From Euryarchaeota archaeon UBA13 (GTDB lineage: Archaea; Thermoplasmatota; Poseidoniia; Poseidoniales; Poseidoniaceae): a stretch of DNA of 13,638 nt. A model generated the notes under the pieces. It saw only the letters and a list, made by a program, of their open reading frames with translations. It made no database searches and was not told where the DNA came from. Both the position numbers and the translations under genes were made by a program. Below are positions 1 to 6,549 of this stretch, in pieces. Location of the stretch: assembly GCA_002495945.1 (NCBI GenBank), contig DAHU01000018.1:2716-16353 (forward strand), written 5' to 3'. Numbering within the stretch: the stretch's first letter is position 1; each line of letters starts with the position of its first letter.

Positions 1-287
1 ATGTCAAACAATCCTAGCAGTGGCGGACCATTCAAACAGGTTTCTAGACCTCCATCCTTTGCATCAAGAGTGGTTTCAATTAATTTTTTAATTTCATGAA
101 ACTTATCCATATCCACATATGCCGTTTGTATTAGGTAAAGAAATGGATCTGAGTTTGATATTCCGTACCAAGAGTCTACACACCCATCTTGTCGTTTTGA
201 TAATTCTACCCTAGATTTTACCATCCTCTCAAATCTAGCTTCTTTCCCTTTTACCGTTTGACAAACAATGGTTTCTAATACTGGCAT
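1..287 (-). CDS. ABM-fold (antibiotic biosynthesis monooxygenase-like) protein, partial
   Basis: The reading frame opens with an ATG at 287 and runs leftward off the window edge without a stop (95 complete codons). The protein begins MPVLETIVCQTVKGKEARFE. It has the feel of a dimeric alpha-beta barrel of the ABM/EthD type: a first beta strand (residues 2-9), a helix rich in charged residues (15-31), a 'D-x-W-Y' turn near residues 39-43, and the strand FLYLIQTAY (53-61) followed by a helix opening D-M-D-K-F-H. Such small proteins include monooxygenases, haem-degrading enzymes and proteins of unknown role, so no substrate can be named. It lies 62 bases downstream of hutI on the same strand. The gap between them is AT-rich and may carry its own promoter. 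The reading frame is secure. The family is a fold-level guess from pattern. Confidence 0.6.
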   Translation of the reverse strand, partial: MPVLETIVCQTVKGKEARFERMVKSRVELSKRQDGCVDSWYGISNSDPFLYLIQTAYVDMDKFHEIKKLIETTLDAKDGGLETCLNGPPLLGLFD

Positions 288-349
288 GATTATCACTCAA
301 TTACTTTCTCAATTAATGGAATATTATTTATTTTCTACAAGATAATTAA
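288..349 (-). promoter_or_regulatory. AT-rich intergenic region with possible archaeal promoter for the ABM-fold gene
   Basis: This 62-base gap on the minus strand separates the hutI stop from the ATG at 287. Read on the minus strand it contains the AT-rich stretch AAAATAAATAATATT, centred roughly 35-40 bases before the ATG. That is a plausible position for a TATA element giving a short leader. The sequence GAGTGAT shortly before the ATG could be a weak Shine-Dalgarno site. No strong inverted repeat was seen. The promoter reading rests on position and base composition only. Confidence 0.3.
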
Positions 350-1618
350 TTATAATTCATGTTTGAGAAGCTTACCGTTCAGAACAGTCGAACCAACAGA
401 AGAGTGGCCGGGCGATAAGCACCACGATTCCCACTGATGGGACTGTAAGATATTCAGATTTGCAACAGCTCCCTTTGCTATTACCCCATGTCGCTCATTA
501 GTTTCATGCGGTGTAGTAAATGATGCATTAATCGTACACGCGGCAAGGGCTGCTAATGGATCTACATTACAACGCTGTACTAAGATCGAAGCGATAAATG
601 GTAAACTTAAGATTTGATTATTGGGGTTGAAATCCGTTGCAATAGTCCATGGTATCTCTTTTTCATTCATTGAATTGAAATCTGGCCAGTCAGCACCCAT
701 TGAATACGGGGTTCCAGGCAAAAAGCCTGTATTTACACCTGATTGTTTCATTTTTTCACGCGTTTCCATGCTGGTGTAGTGAGCATGGTCCGCAGTATCC
801 ACGTTTAGTTTAGCAGCTAATTCACCACCACCACCATCACAGAACTCATCGATGTGCATCCTCAGTGCCAGCCCGTGTTTTCTAGCGGCCAGCAAAATTT
901 CCTCCGACTCATCGATACCAAACCAGCCCGGTTCACAAAATACATCTGCAGATCTTGCTAACTTAGATTCAACAACTTTGGGTAGTTGTTTTGATATTAA
1001 TTCATTGGTATATGATTCAATGGTGTGATTTTTCGGTATTGAATGTGCGCCAAGCCATGTCGAATCTATACCGGGTAGAGATTTATCGATGCTTAGTAAC
1101 TTCGCTATCTCTAATAGTTTTAGTTCATTATCAACATCCAAACCATAACCAGATTTAGTTTCAATAAATGTTGTCCCATTCTTTAGGGCAATTTGTGCTC
1201 TCTGTCTTGCCAAATTGAATAATTCTTCTTTTGATGAGTCATTGGTCATAGATACCGTAGCACCTATTCCACCACCCATTGCAGCAATCTCAGCATAGCT
1301 TTTGCCTTGCTGTTTGAGTCTAACCTCGTTAGATCTATCTCCGCCCCAAACCAAGTGGGTGTGAGAATCTATCAAACCTGGGATGACAGCCCGGCCGTTG
1401 AGATTGTAAGCATTTAGTGAAATTCCATCTGCTTTATGTGAACCATAGTCATCGAGGGCAACAGTTGATTCTACAATATCTACTATTTCACTACCTTCTA
1501 TAATAATTGCTTTTCCATCGCTTATTATCCACTTATCATTAGTCATTTCATTACCGATTAGCGGTATCTCTGAATCGAATGTTACAATCGGCCCGCAATT
1601 GTATAGGACGGTCCGCAT
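350..1618 (-). CDS. hutI: Imidazolonepropionase (HutI)
   Basis: HutI hydrolyses 4-imidazolone-5-propanoate to N-formimino-L-glutamate, the third step of histidine degradation in the cytosol. The protein is 422 residues from the chosen ATG, close to the family's usual ~400-420. It shows the amidohydrolase layout: a metal-binding HTH at H86/H88 inside GLIDSHTHLVWGGDR, then K-S-G-Y-G near 155, H192 in GAHSIP, H255 in MHIDEF, and D329 in ATDFNPN. All expected metal and substrate motifs are present. An in-frame TTG nine codons upstream (1645) would extend the protein. ATG 1618 is preferred because the protein then starts MRTVLYNCGPI, as in relatives. No hutH, hutU or hutG lies in the window, so the rest of the pathway must be elsewhere if it is present. 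The gene is divergent from kae1 across about 63 bases. Confidence 0.93.
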   Translation of the reverse strand: MRTVLYNCGPIVTFDSEIPLIGNEMTNDKWIISDGKAIIIEGSEIVDIVESTVALDDYGSHKADGISLNAYNLNGRAVIPGLIDSHTHLVWGGDRSNEVRLKQQGKSYAEIAAMGGGIGATVSMTNDSSKEELFNLARQRAQIALKNGTTFIETKSGYGLDVDNELKLLEIAKLLSIDKSLPGIDSTWLGAHSIPKNHTIESYTNELISKQLPKVVESKLARSADVFCEPGWFGIDESEEILLAARKHGLALRMHIDEFCDGGGGELAAKLNVDTADHAHYTSMETREKMKQSGVNTGFLPGTPYSMGADWPDFNSMNEKEIPWTIATDFNPNNQILSLPFIASILVQRCNVDPLAALAACTINASFTTPHETNERHGVIAKGAVANLNILQSHQWESWCLSPGHSSVGSTVLNGKLLKHEL

Positions 1619-1670
1619 ACCTAATGCCAAAGGGTGAGGGTTCAAGAATAATGGCTTGTTAGGGGTTAAG

Positions 1671-1676
1671 GGTGAG
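1671..1676 (+). promoter_or_regulatory. Shine-Dalgarno site for kae1 (GGTGAG)
   Basis: GGTGAG ends five bases before the ATG at 1682 and fixes that start. The nine bases AAGGGTGAG at 1668-1676 also occur at 1630-1638, 38 bases upstream. The upstream copy is not close to any plus-strand start and may be chance. The same GGTGAG core precedes the epimerase gene (5780-5785) and the 2723 gene (2715-2720), so it looks like the usual ribosome-binding sequence of this genome. Confidence 0.55.
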
Positions 1677-1681
1677 ATTGT

Positions 1682-2686
1682 ATGTGGACACTTGGAATTG
1701 AGTCAACTGCGCACACATTATCGTTTGGATTAGTAGATGAAAACGGCATTCCTTACCCGTCATCGACCTCGACCATCAGGCCGGAAAAAGGCGGTATTCA
1801 CCCTAGGGAGGCTGCTGACCATCACAAAGAATGTGCAGCAGAGTTGCTCAAAGCAGCATTGAAAAGCCAATCGATTACTGTTAATGATATCTCATCCATA
1901 GCCTATTCTCAAGGCCCAGGCCTAGGTCCATGTTTAAGAATCGGTGCATCTATTGCCCGAGGTTTATCCTCCAAGTTTAATGTTCCATTGATTGGCGTCA
2001 ATCATTGTGTAGCACACATTGAAATTGGCCGTCAGCAATGCGGATGCGATGACCCAGTACTCCTCTATGTATCAGGTGGCAACACCCAAGTCATCGCTCG
2101 TCTTGAAGGGAAATATCGCGTATTGGGTGAGACTTTAGACATCGGAATAGGGAATATGCTTGATAAATTCGCAAGGGCTCAAGGCATCCCATTTCCAGGC
2201 GGTCCAGTAATAGAAAAATTAGCTGCCAAATGGTTAGAAGAGAATCCAAATGCTTCAATGGAAGGATTAGAATTGCCATACGCCGTAAGGGGCATGGATT
2301 TGGCCTTCTCAGGTGTGCTGACAGCCGCTTTAAGGCTCGTAGAAAACGGTCGACCACTTGAAGCCGTTTGTTGGAGCCTTCAAGAGCATGTATTTTCTGC
2401 TTGCGTCGAAGTTGCAGAAAGAGCACTAGCTCACACAGGAAAAACTGAACTTCTACTGGGTGGGGGCGTTGCATGCAATAATAGATTAAGGACAATGTGT
2501 GAATTGATGTGTGAAGAGAGGGATTCCCAATCGTTTGCCCCTCCTCGTATGTACTGCATTGACAATGGAACAATGATTGGTTTGTTGGGATGGCTTGAAT
2601 TGAAAGCCGGTAGAGTTACTTCATACGAGACCAGCGCAATTGATCAGTATCTAAGAACTGACCAGACGCCAATCATTTGGGCATGA
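1682..2686 (+). CDS. kae1: Kae1, KEOPS complex tRNA N6-threonylcarbamoyladenosine synthase catalytic subunit
   Basis: Kae1 transfers the threonylcarbamoyl group to A37 of ANN-decoding tRNAs (t6A) as the catalytic subunit of the archaeal KEOPS complex, with Bud32, Cgi121 and Pcc1. The 334-residue protein has the ASKHA fold motifs in order: LGIESTA at 4-10, the archaeal-type GGIHPREAADHH at 37-48, the metal-binding HCVAH (H108, H112), SGGNTQV at 131-137, GETLDIGIGNMLDKFAR near 149-165, GGGVACNNRLR at 260-270, and the metal ligand D294 in YCIDNGTMIG. The early residues and the C-terminal R-T-D signature fit archaeal Kae1 rather than bacterial TsaD. The protein ends soon after residue 330, so there is no fused Bud32 kinase domain, unlike the fused Kae1-Bud32 known from some euryarchaea. 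Its ATG has a clear GGTGAG site. It heads a co-directional run of eight genes. Confidence 0.96.
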   Translation: MWTLGIESTAHTLSFGLVDENGIPYPSSTSTIRPEKGGIHPREAADHHKECAAELLKAALKSQSITVNDISSIAYSQGPGLGPCLRIGASIARGLSSKFNVPLIGVNHCVAHIEIGRQQCGCDDPVLLYVSGGNTQVIARLEGKYRVLGETLDIGIGNMLDKFARAQGIPFPGGPVIEKLAAKWLEENPNASMEGLELPYAVRGMDLAFSGVLTAALRLVENGRPLEAVCWSLQEHVFSACVEVAERALAHTGKTELLLGGGVACNNRLRTMCELMCEERDSQSFAPPRMYCIDNGTMIGLLGWLELKAGRVTSYETSAIDQYLRTDQTPIIWA

Positions 2687-2722
2687 GTTTAGCCAACGGT
2701 TTTAAGAGGCCGATGGTGAGCG

Positions 2723-3655
2723 TTGGGTTGGGGATATTCAGTGAATGGTAGGAATAGACGTAGAAAGGATGTCCCGTTCAATCCTTTTGCTCAGAATGCT
2801 GCAGCAGAAAGAAACCGAAGACATGCTGAAAAAGCGAAAGAGAAGCGTAGAATGGATGCACAAAGCCAAAGCACAAGTGGTGGAGTAAAAAGTCCGGAAA
2901 AAGACAAAGCAAAAACCCTACAAGAACTACAGCGTCAAGCAAGAGAGAAACTCAACACCAATAACAACACAAGCATGGCGGAATCCATTGCACCAGAGCC
3001 AATTCCAGCAACCCCTGAACCAGTGGTCGAAAAACCGGCCCCTGAACCGACAATCACCGAGACAACTGCCGCCGTTGTAACGAAAAAACCAAAACAAACT
3101 CGAGCGGAGAGGTTAGAGGAATTAAAAAGAAAATCTCAACAATCAAAGGACAATGCTAAATTGAGCAAATCTCAAATCAAGCAGGACCCAGAAGTTGCTA
3201 CCAAACCATTGGAAACTGAAGTTGATAGTGTCGTGTTAACTGATGAAAATGAAACCATCGACATAAGTCCGAAGTCAGAGAGTCCAAGTTCCAACTCTTT
3301 GAACGTCTTCAAAACCATTCAAAGTGTTGACAAATCTTCTGCGGGAATTTCAAAGAAGAAGCGGAAGACGCGTAGAATGGATAAAAAAGGTGGCGGAAGG
3401 CAGCGTTTGGAAAAGAAACTGAATCGTCAGAAAATACTAGAGTTCAAGTATGTCGCTAGAGAGATTTTAGACAACCCTGATGTGCCAGAAGAGCACAGGT
3501 CCAATGTGTTAGGTCAAATAATTGCGAAAGGTGAGCGGATAAGCATAGATGCTGCAATGGAATTTATTGAACAAAAAAATCGAGAACTAATACTAACGGA
3601 CGAAATTGCTGACAAACTGAGAAGTGAAATAAAGAGCATATCAACTAGGAGATGA
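2723..3655 (+). CDS. Unrecognised highly charged low-complexity protein with C-terminal helical region
   Basis: I do not recognise this 310-residue protein. Residues 10-75 are very basic and rich in R, K, Q and E, likely helical or disordered. Residues 88-112 are a Pro/Glu/Ala-rich linker (PEPIPATPEP and following). Residues 120-150 are again Lys/Arg-rich. Residues 150-205 are acidic and Ser-rich. A second basic cluster, KKKRKTRRMDKKGGGRQR, spans 211-228. The last ~80 residues are less biased and look like a small helical domain (LEFKYVAREILDNPDVPEEH at 239-258, then two predicted helices). There is no signal peptide, membrane segment or Cys pair. The basic clusters suggest nucleic-acid or ribosome contact, which is inference only. 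The start is uncertain: TTG 2723 has GGTGAG two bases before it, and GTG 2741 is the alternative. It lies 36 bases after kae1, and its stop codon sits inside the Shine-Dalgarno of the FKBP gene, which points to cotranscription. Confidence 0.72.
   Translation: MGWGYSVNGRNRRRKDVPFNPFAQNAAAERNRRHAEKAKEKRRMDAQSQSTSGGVKSPEKDKAKTLQELQRQAREKLNTNNNTSMAESIAPEPIPATPEPVVEKPAPEPTITETTAAVVTKKPKQTRAERLEELKRKSQQSKDNAKLSKSQIKQDPEVATKPLETEVDSVVLTDENETIDISPKSESPSSNSLNVFKTIQSVDKSSAGISKKKRKTRRMDKKGGGRQRLEKKLNRQKILEFKYVAREILDNPDVPEEHRSNVLGQIIAKGERISIDAAMEFIEQKNRELILTDEIADKLRSEIKSISTRR
3648..3655 (+). promoter_or_regulatory. Shine-Dalgarno site for the FKBP gene, overlapping the upstream stop
   Basis: GGAGATGA overlaps the TGA stop of the preceding gene (3653-3655) and stands a few bases before the ATG at 3660. 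It supports that start and suggests translational coupling of the two genes. Confidence 0.55.
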
Positions 3656-3659
3656 AAAT

Positions 3660-4142
3660 ATGAGTGAAAATATAATCGCAAATGGAATGGTCGTAAAAGT
3701 ACACTACAAGGGAACCCTACCAGATAATGGGGAAGTTTTTGATACAAGTGAAGGCAGAGATCCGCTAAAGTTTACTGTCGGAAAAGGCCAGATGATTCCT
3801 GGATTCGAGGAAGAATTAATTGGTGCTTCAATGGGCGATAAGAAAACTTTCACCCTAACTGCCGATCGTGCTTATGGACAAAGAGATGAGGAAGCAATAT
3901 TAGAAATTCCACGTTCACAGTTTGCACAGTTAGAGCAGCAAACAAAATTAGAGCTTGGATTTCAATTAGTTGCACAAATGCCGCATGGTCCAGCCCCATT
4001 CACAATTTGTAATCTCTCCGACGATACGGTGACAGCAGACTTCAACCATGCGTTAGCAGGTAAAGATTTGACTTTTGAAGTTGAGGTTGTAGATGTTACT
4101 CCAGACCAACCTGGTTGTGGAGATCCCACTTGTGGATGCTGA
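3660..4142 (+). CDS. SlyD-like FKBP-type peptidyl-prolyl cis-trans isomerase
   Basis: This cytosolic folding helper isomerises X-Pro peptide bonds, and the SlyD class adds chaperone activity. The 160 residues follow the SlyD plan. The first FKBP half has VKVHYKGTLPDNGEVFDTS (12-30) and GKGQMIPGFEEELIGASMGD (41-60). The inserted 'flap' (IF) chaperone segment covers about 73-122 (YGQRDEEAI through PHGPAPF). The second FKBP half has FNHALAGKDLTFEVEVVDV (128-146). The tail PGCGDPTCGC carries Cys 153, 158 and 160, a small possible metal-binding end that recalls, but is far shorter than, the Cys/His tail of bacterial SlyD. A good Shine-Dalgarno site supports the ATG. It sits between the unknown basic protein and methylmalonyl-CoA mutase. 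No functional link with the mutase is evident. Confidence 0.93.
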   Translation: MSENIIANGMVVKVHYKGTLPDNGEVFDTSEGRDPLKFTVGKGQMIPGFEEELIGASMGDKKTFTLTADRAYGQRDEEAILEIPRSQFAQLEQQTKLELGFQLVAQMPHGPAPFTICNLSDDTVTADFNHALAGKDLTFEVEVVDVTPDQPGCGDPTCGC

Positions 4143-4211
4143 GTTAAACAACATCAATAGGCTCAGGCCAAGAATAGTAGTTTTGATGAAGCGTCAAGCG
4201 GTGGGGGTTTC

Positions 4212-5780
4212 ATGGCAGATGAGAGAAAGCCGAGTTGGAAAACCCTCTCAGGAATTGATATTCCTTTTGAATTCCCTGGCCAACAACATCAGGCTGGACA
4301 GCCTCCTTACACCGGCGGAATTCATTCAACTATGTATCGCTCGAGACTATGGACGATGCGACAATATGCTGGTTTTTCAAGCGCTAAAGAAACCAATGAA
4401 CGGTTTAAACTACTGCTTGACCGTGGCCAAAAAGGTCTATCCGTTGCGTTTGATTTGCCAACTCAATTAGGCCTTGATGCTGACGATGAGTTATCATTAG
4501 GCGAGGTTGGAAAGGTTGGTGTGTCTATTTCATGTTTGGATGATATGCGTGAGTTGTTTTCTGGAATACCATTGGACAAAGTTTCCACATCGATGACAAT
4601 CAATGCTCCTGCTATGATTCTTCTTGCGATGTATATTATTGTTGCAGAAGAGCAAGGAGTTAGTGCAGACAAGGTAAGAGGCACTATACAAAATGATATT
4701 CTGAAAGAATATATGGCTCGAGGAACATATGTATTCCCTCCCGATGAGAGTATGCGTCTGATTACCGACATTTTCTCCTACTGTGCGATGAAAGTTCCGT
4801 TATGGAATACAATTTCAATCAGTGGCTACCACATAAGAGAAGCAGGATGCACAGCGACTCAAGAAGTTGCGTTTACACTGGCTAGCGCGATTAATTATGT
4901 TGATGCAGCACTCGCAACAGGTTTGGACATTGATGACTTCGCACCAAGGTTGTCATTTTTCTTTAACTGTCACAATGACTTTTTTGAGGAAATTGCCAAA
5001 TTCAGAGCGGCAAGAAAACTCTGGCATGATTTAATCGATGCCAGATATAATTCAACCAATCCAAAATCCAAAATGTTGAGATTTCACACTCAAGTTGCTG
5101 GCGTTAGCCTAACCGCGCAACAACCTTTGAACAATATCTCAAGAGTTACTATCCAAGCGCTGGCTGCTGTATGTGGCGGCACACAAAGTCTGCACACTAA
5201 TTCTTACGATGAAGCCATTGGTTTGCCTACTGAGGAAAGCGCAACAATTGCACTAAGAACACAACAAATAATTGCAGAGGAAAGTGGGGCTGCTGATGTT
5301 ATTGACCCACTGGCTGGTTCGCACTATGTTGAACATTTAACGGAACAAATTTATGATTCTGCGATGGCAATGATCGAAGAAATCGATGGCAAAGGTGGCG
5401 CCATGGCTGCGATTAAGGAAGGTTGGCAACAAAGACAAATTCACAATTCAGCATACTCTCACTTAAATCAAGTTGAGAGCGGTGAGCGTAAAATCGTCGG
5501 AGTAAACTTTGGTATGATGGATGAAAATAATCCAATCAAAGCTATGAAACTAGACGATAGCCTTGGTATGCGACAACAAGAAAAACTTGCTAAATTGCGA
5601 GCGAACCGCAACCATGATGCTGCCATGAGTTCGTTAGAGGACATAACCAATGCTGCAAATAGTGACGAAAATCTATTCCCATTAGTAATTGATGCAATCA
5701 AAAATGATTGTACATTAGGAGAGATAATGGGCGCTATGAAACAAGAGTTTGGAACCTGGATGGCCCCCAGTGGATTTTAG
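4212..5780 (+). CDS. mcmA1: Methylmalonyl-CoA mutase, large catalytic subunit (split type)
   Basis: The enzyme uses adenosylcobalamin to interconvert (R)-methylmalonyl-CoA and succinyl-CoA, in propionate and branched-chain amino-acid use or related carbon routes. The 522-residue protein is the substrate-binding TIM barrel only. It ends without the DxHxxG B12-binding domain, so a separate small subunit must exist outside the window, as is usual in archaea. Motifs: RLWTMRQYAGF at 45-55, QKGLSVAFDLPT at 73-84, GTIQNDILKEYMAR at 157-170, SISGYHIREAG at 202-212, and TQSLHTNSYDEA in the second half. Compared with the Propionibacterium enzyme, Y52, Q160, R170 and H207 match its Tyr89, Gln197, Arg207 and His244. 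The Tyr/Arg pair marks methylmalonyl-CoA mutase, whereas isobutyryl-CoA mutase has Phe/Gln. It is followed after 8 bases by the epimerase gene, which fits the call. A G-rich stretch (GGTGGGGG) precedes the ATG. Confidence 0.95.
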   Translation: MADERKPSWKTLSGIDIPFEFPGQQHQAGQPPYTGGIHSTMYRSRLWTMRQYAGFSSAKETNERFKLLLDRGQKGLSVAFDLPTQLGLDADDELSLGEVGKVGVSISCLDDMRELFSGIPLDKVSTSMTINAPAMILLAMYIIVAEEQGVSADKVRGTIQNDILKEYMARGTYVFPPDESMRLITDIFSYCAMKVPLWNTISISGYHIREAGCTATQEVAFTLASAINYVDAALATGLDIDDFAPRLSFFFNCHNDFFEEIAKFRAARKLWHDLIDARYNSTNPKSKMLRFHTQVAGVSLTAQQPLNNISRVTIQALAAVCGGTQSLHTNSYDEAIGLPTEESATIALRTQQIIAEESGAADVIDPLAGSHYVEHLTEQIYDSAMAMIEEIDGKGGAMAAIKEGWQQRQIHNSAYSHLNQVESGERKIVGVNFGMMDENNPIKAMKLDDSLGMRQQEKLAKLRANRNHDAAMSSLEDITNAANSDENLFPLVIDAIKNDCTLGEIMGAMKQEFGTWMAPSGF

Positions 5781-5785
5781 GTGAG
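5780..5785 (+). promoter_or_regulatory. Shine-Dalgarno site fixing the epimerase start (GGTGAG)
   Basis: GGTGAG begins on the last base of the mutase TAG stop and ends three bases before ATG 5789. It selects this ATG over the in-frame ATG at 5708, which would overlap the mutase by 73 bases and add 27 residues with no family resemblance. Confidence 0.6.
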
Positions 5786-5788
5786 ATT

Positions 5789-6205
5789 ATGAGAATTAGA
5801 CTTGATCACATTGGAATTGCAGTAAATGACTTGGATTCGGGTGAAAAATTTTGGAATTTATTAGGATTAATGTCAAAGGGAGAGGATGAAGAAGTTGAAG
5901 AACAGGGCGTTATTACTCGATTTCTCCCCATCTCTAGCGAACTCCAAGAACCAGCTATGATTGAATTATTGGAACCAACTGGTGAAGAAACACCAATTGG
6001 CAAATTCATTTCTAAGCGAGGAGTAGGAGTACAGCAGATATGTTTTGAGGTGGAAGATATCCACCTTATGATTAAACAGTTGGTAGATTCTGGTATAAGA
6101 ATGATTGATGAGAGTCCAAGAATCGGTTCAAAAAACTGTCTGATTGCATTTGTGCATCCTAAGTCAACAGGCGGCGTGTTAGTTGAATTATCACAAAAAC
6201 AATAG
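5789..6205 (+). CDS. mce: Methylmalonyl-CoA epimerase
   Basis: This enzyme of the vicinal-oxygen-chelate (glyoxalase) superfamily interconverts (S)- and (R)-methylmalonyl-CoA and so feeds the mutase encoded just upstream. From ATG 5789 the protein has 138 residues, the normal length. Two beta-alpha-beta-beta-beta halves are visible: LDHIGIAVNDLDSGEKFW (5-22) with metal ligand H7, MIELLEPTGEETPIGKF (57-73) with E59 as the second ligand, then the second half ending in FVHPKSTGGVLVELS (121-135) with E133. The position of the third ligand is odd. Relatives read G-x-H-H-I, with the second His equal to His91 of the Propionibacterium enzyme, but this protein reads GVQQICFEVEDI with Q82-Q83 (codons CAG CAG). 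Glutamine can ligate metal, so activity is not excluded. Gene order and overall fit make epimerase by far the best call. Confidence 0.9.
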   Translation: MRIRLDHIGIAVNDLDSGEKFWNLLGLMSKGEDEEVEEQGVITRFLPISSELQEPAMIELLEPTGEETPIGKFISKRGVGVQQICFEVEDIHLMIKQLVDSGIRMIDESPRIGSKNCLIAFVHPKSTGGVLVELSQKQ

Positions 6206-6241
6206 GAAACAATCATAATCTATCTCCTAAGTTTTTCAAAC

Positions 6242-6547
6242 ATGCGAACCTGTGTTGACCAACTAATGGCTTTGTCTCATATAGATGGGCCGAGACTAAA
6301 AGCAGAGGCCAAATTTATTGCTGGAAGATTAGAGGTTCTGAGATACGATAAGAAAATATCTAACGACGCATATCTCGATGCTGGTTCAATATATGGCGCA
6401 TTCGAAATGTTTGCCAATCTGATAGACATGGGTGTGCCACAAAAAGAAATATTTTCACAACTTAAACAACAACTGGAGAGAGCAAGAAAACTTGAGGTTA
6501 AATATCCTGGTTTGAACAGTGCAATAGAATCAGGAAGGGCTAGTTGA
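6242..6547 (+). CDS. Unrecognised small protein between epimerase and ABC exporter genes
   Basis: I do not recognise this 101-residue protein. It appears all-helical and soluble: a helix with LKAEAKFIAGRLEVLRYDKK at 19-38, a middle segment with DAYLDAGSIYGAFEMFANLIDMG at 42-64, and an amphipathic, charged third helix (EIFSQLKQQLERARKL, 69-84). It has one Cys and no membrane segment or signal peptide. The ATG at 6242 lacks an obvious Shine-Dalgarno site and stands 36 bases after the epimerase stop. The end of the gene runs into the start region of the ABC ATPase gene (stop at 6547, ATG at 6550). That coupling suggests cotranscription with the exporter. The coding call rests on placement in the operon and a natural-looking composition. 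Confidence 0.75.
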   Translation: MRTCVDQLMALSHIDGPRLKAEAKFIAGRLEVLRYDKKISNDAYLDAGSIYGAFEMFANLIDMGVPQKEIFSQLKQQLERARKLEVKYPGLNSAIESGRAS

Positions 6548-6549
6548 TT

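Noticed and set aside
822-841. CACCACCACC-type short repeat inside hutI
   Set aside because: It encodes the Gly run in DGGGGEL of HutI, a region that is Gly-rich in the family, and it is too short to be a separate element.
1619-1645. Upstream TTG start for hutI at 1645
   Set aside because: The nine added residues (MNPHPLALG) have no family match, no ribosome-binding site precedes the TTG, and the ATG at 1618 gives the usual N-terminus.
2091-2573. 160-codon minus-strand frame inside kae1
   Set aside because: It lies wholly within a confidently identified gene, shows no family motifs, and is rich in residues expected from reading an opposite strand.
4143-4211. Possible promoter or small RNA between the FKBP and mutase genes
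   Set aside because: The 69-base gap shows no TATA-like element at the right distance and no convincing hairpin. Read-through from upstream is the simpler reading.
4093-4470. 125-codon plus-strand frame overlapping the FKBP end and the mutase start
   Set aside because: It overlaps two certain genes in another frame and has no domain resemblance.
5806-6216. 136-codon minus-strand frame opposite the epimerase gene
   Set aside because: The plus-strand frame is a clear epimerase with a good Shine-Dalgarno site. The opposite frame has a Ser/Ile/Pro-rich composition and no recognisable domain.
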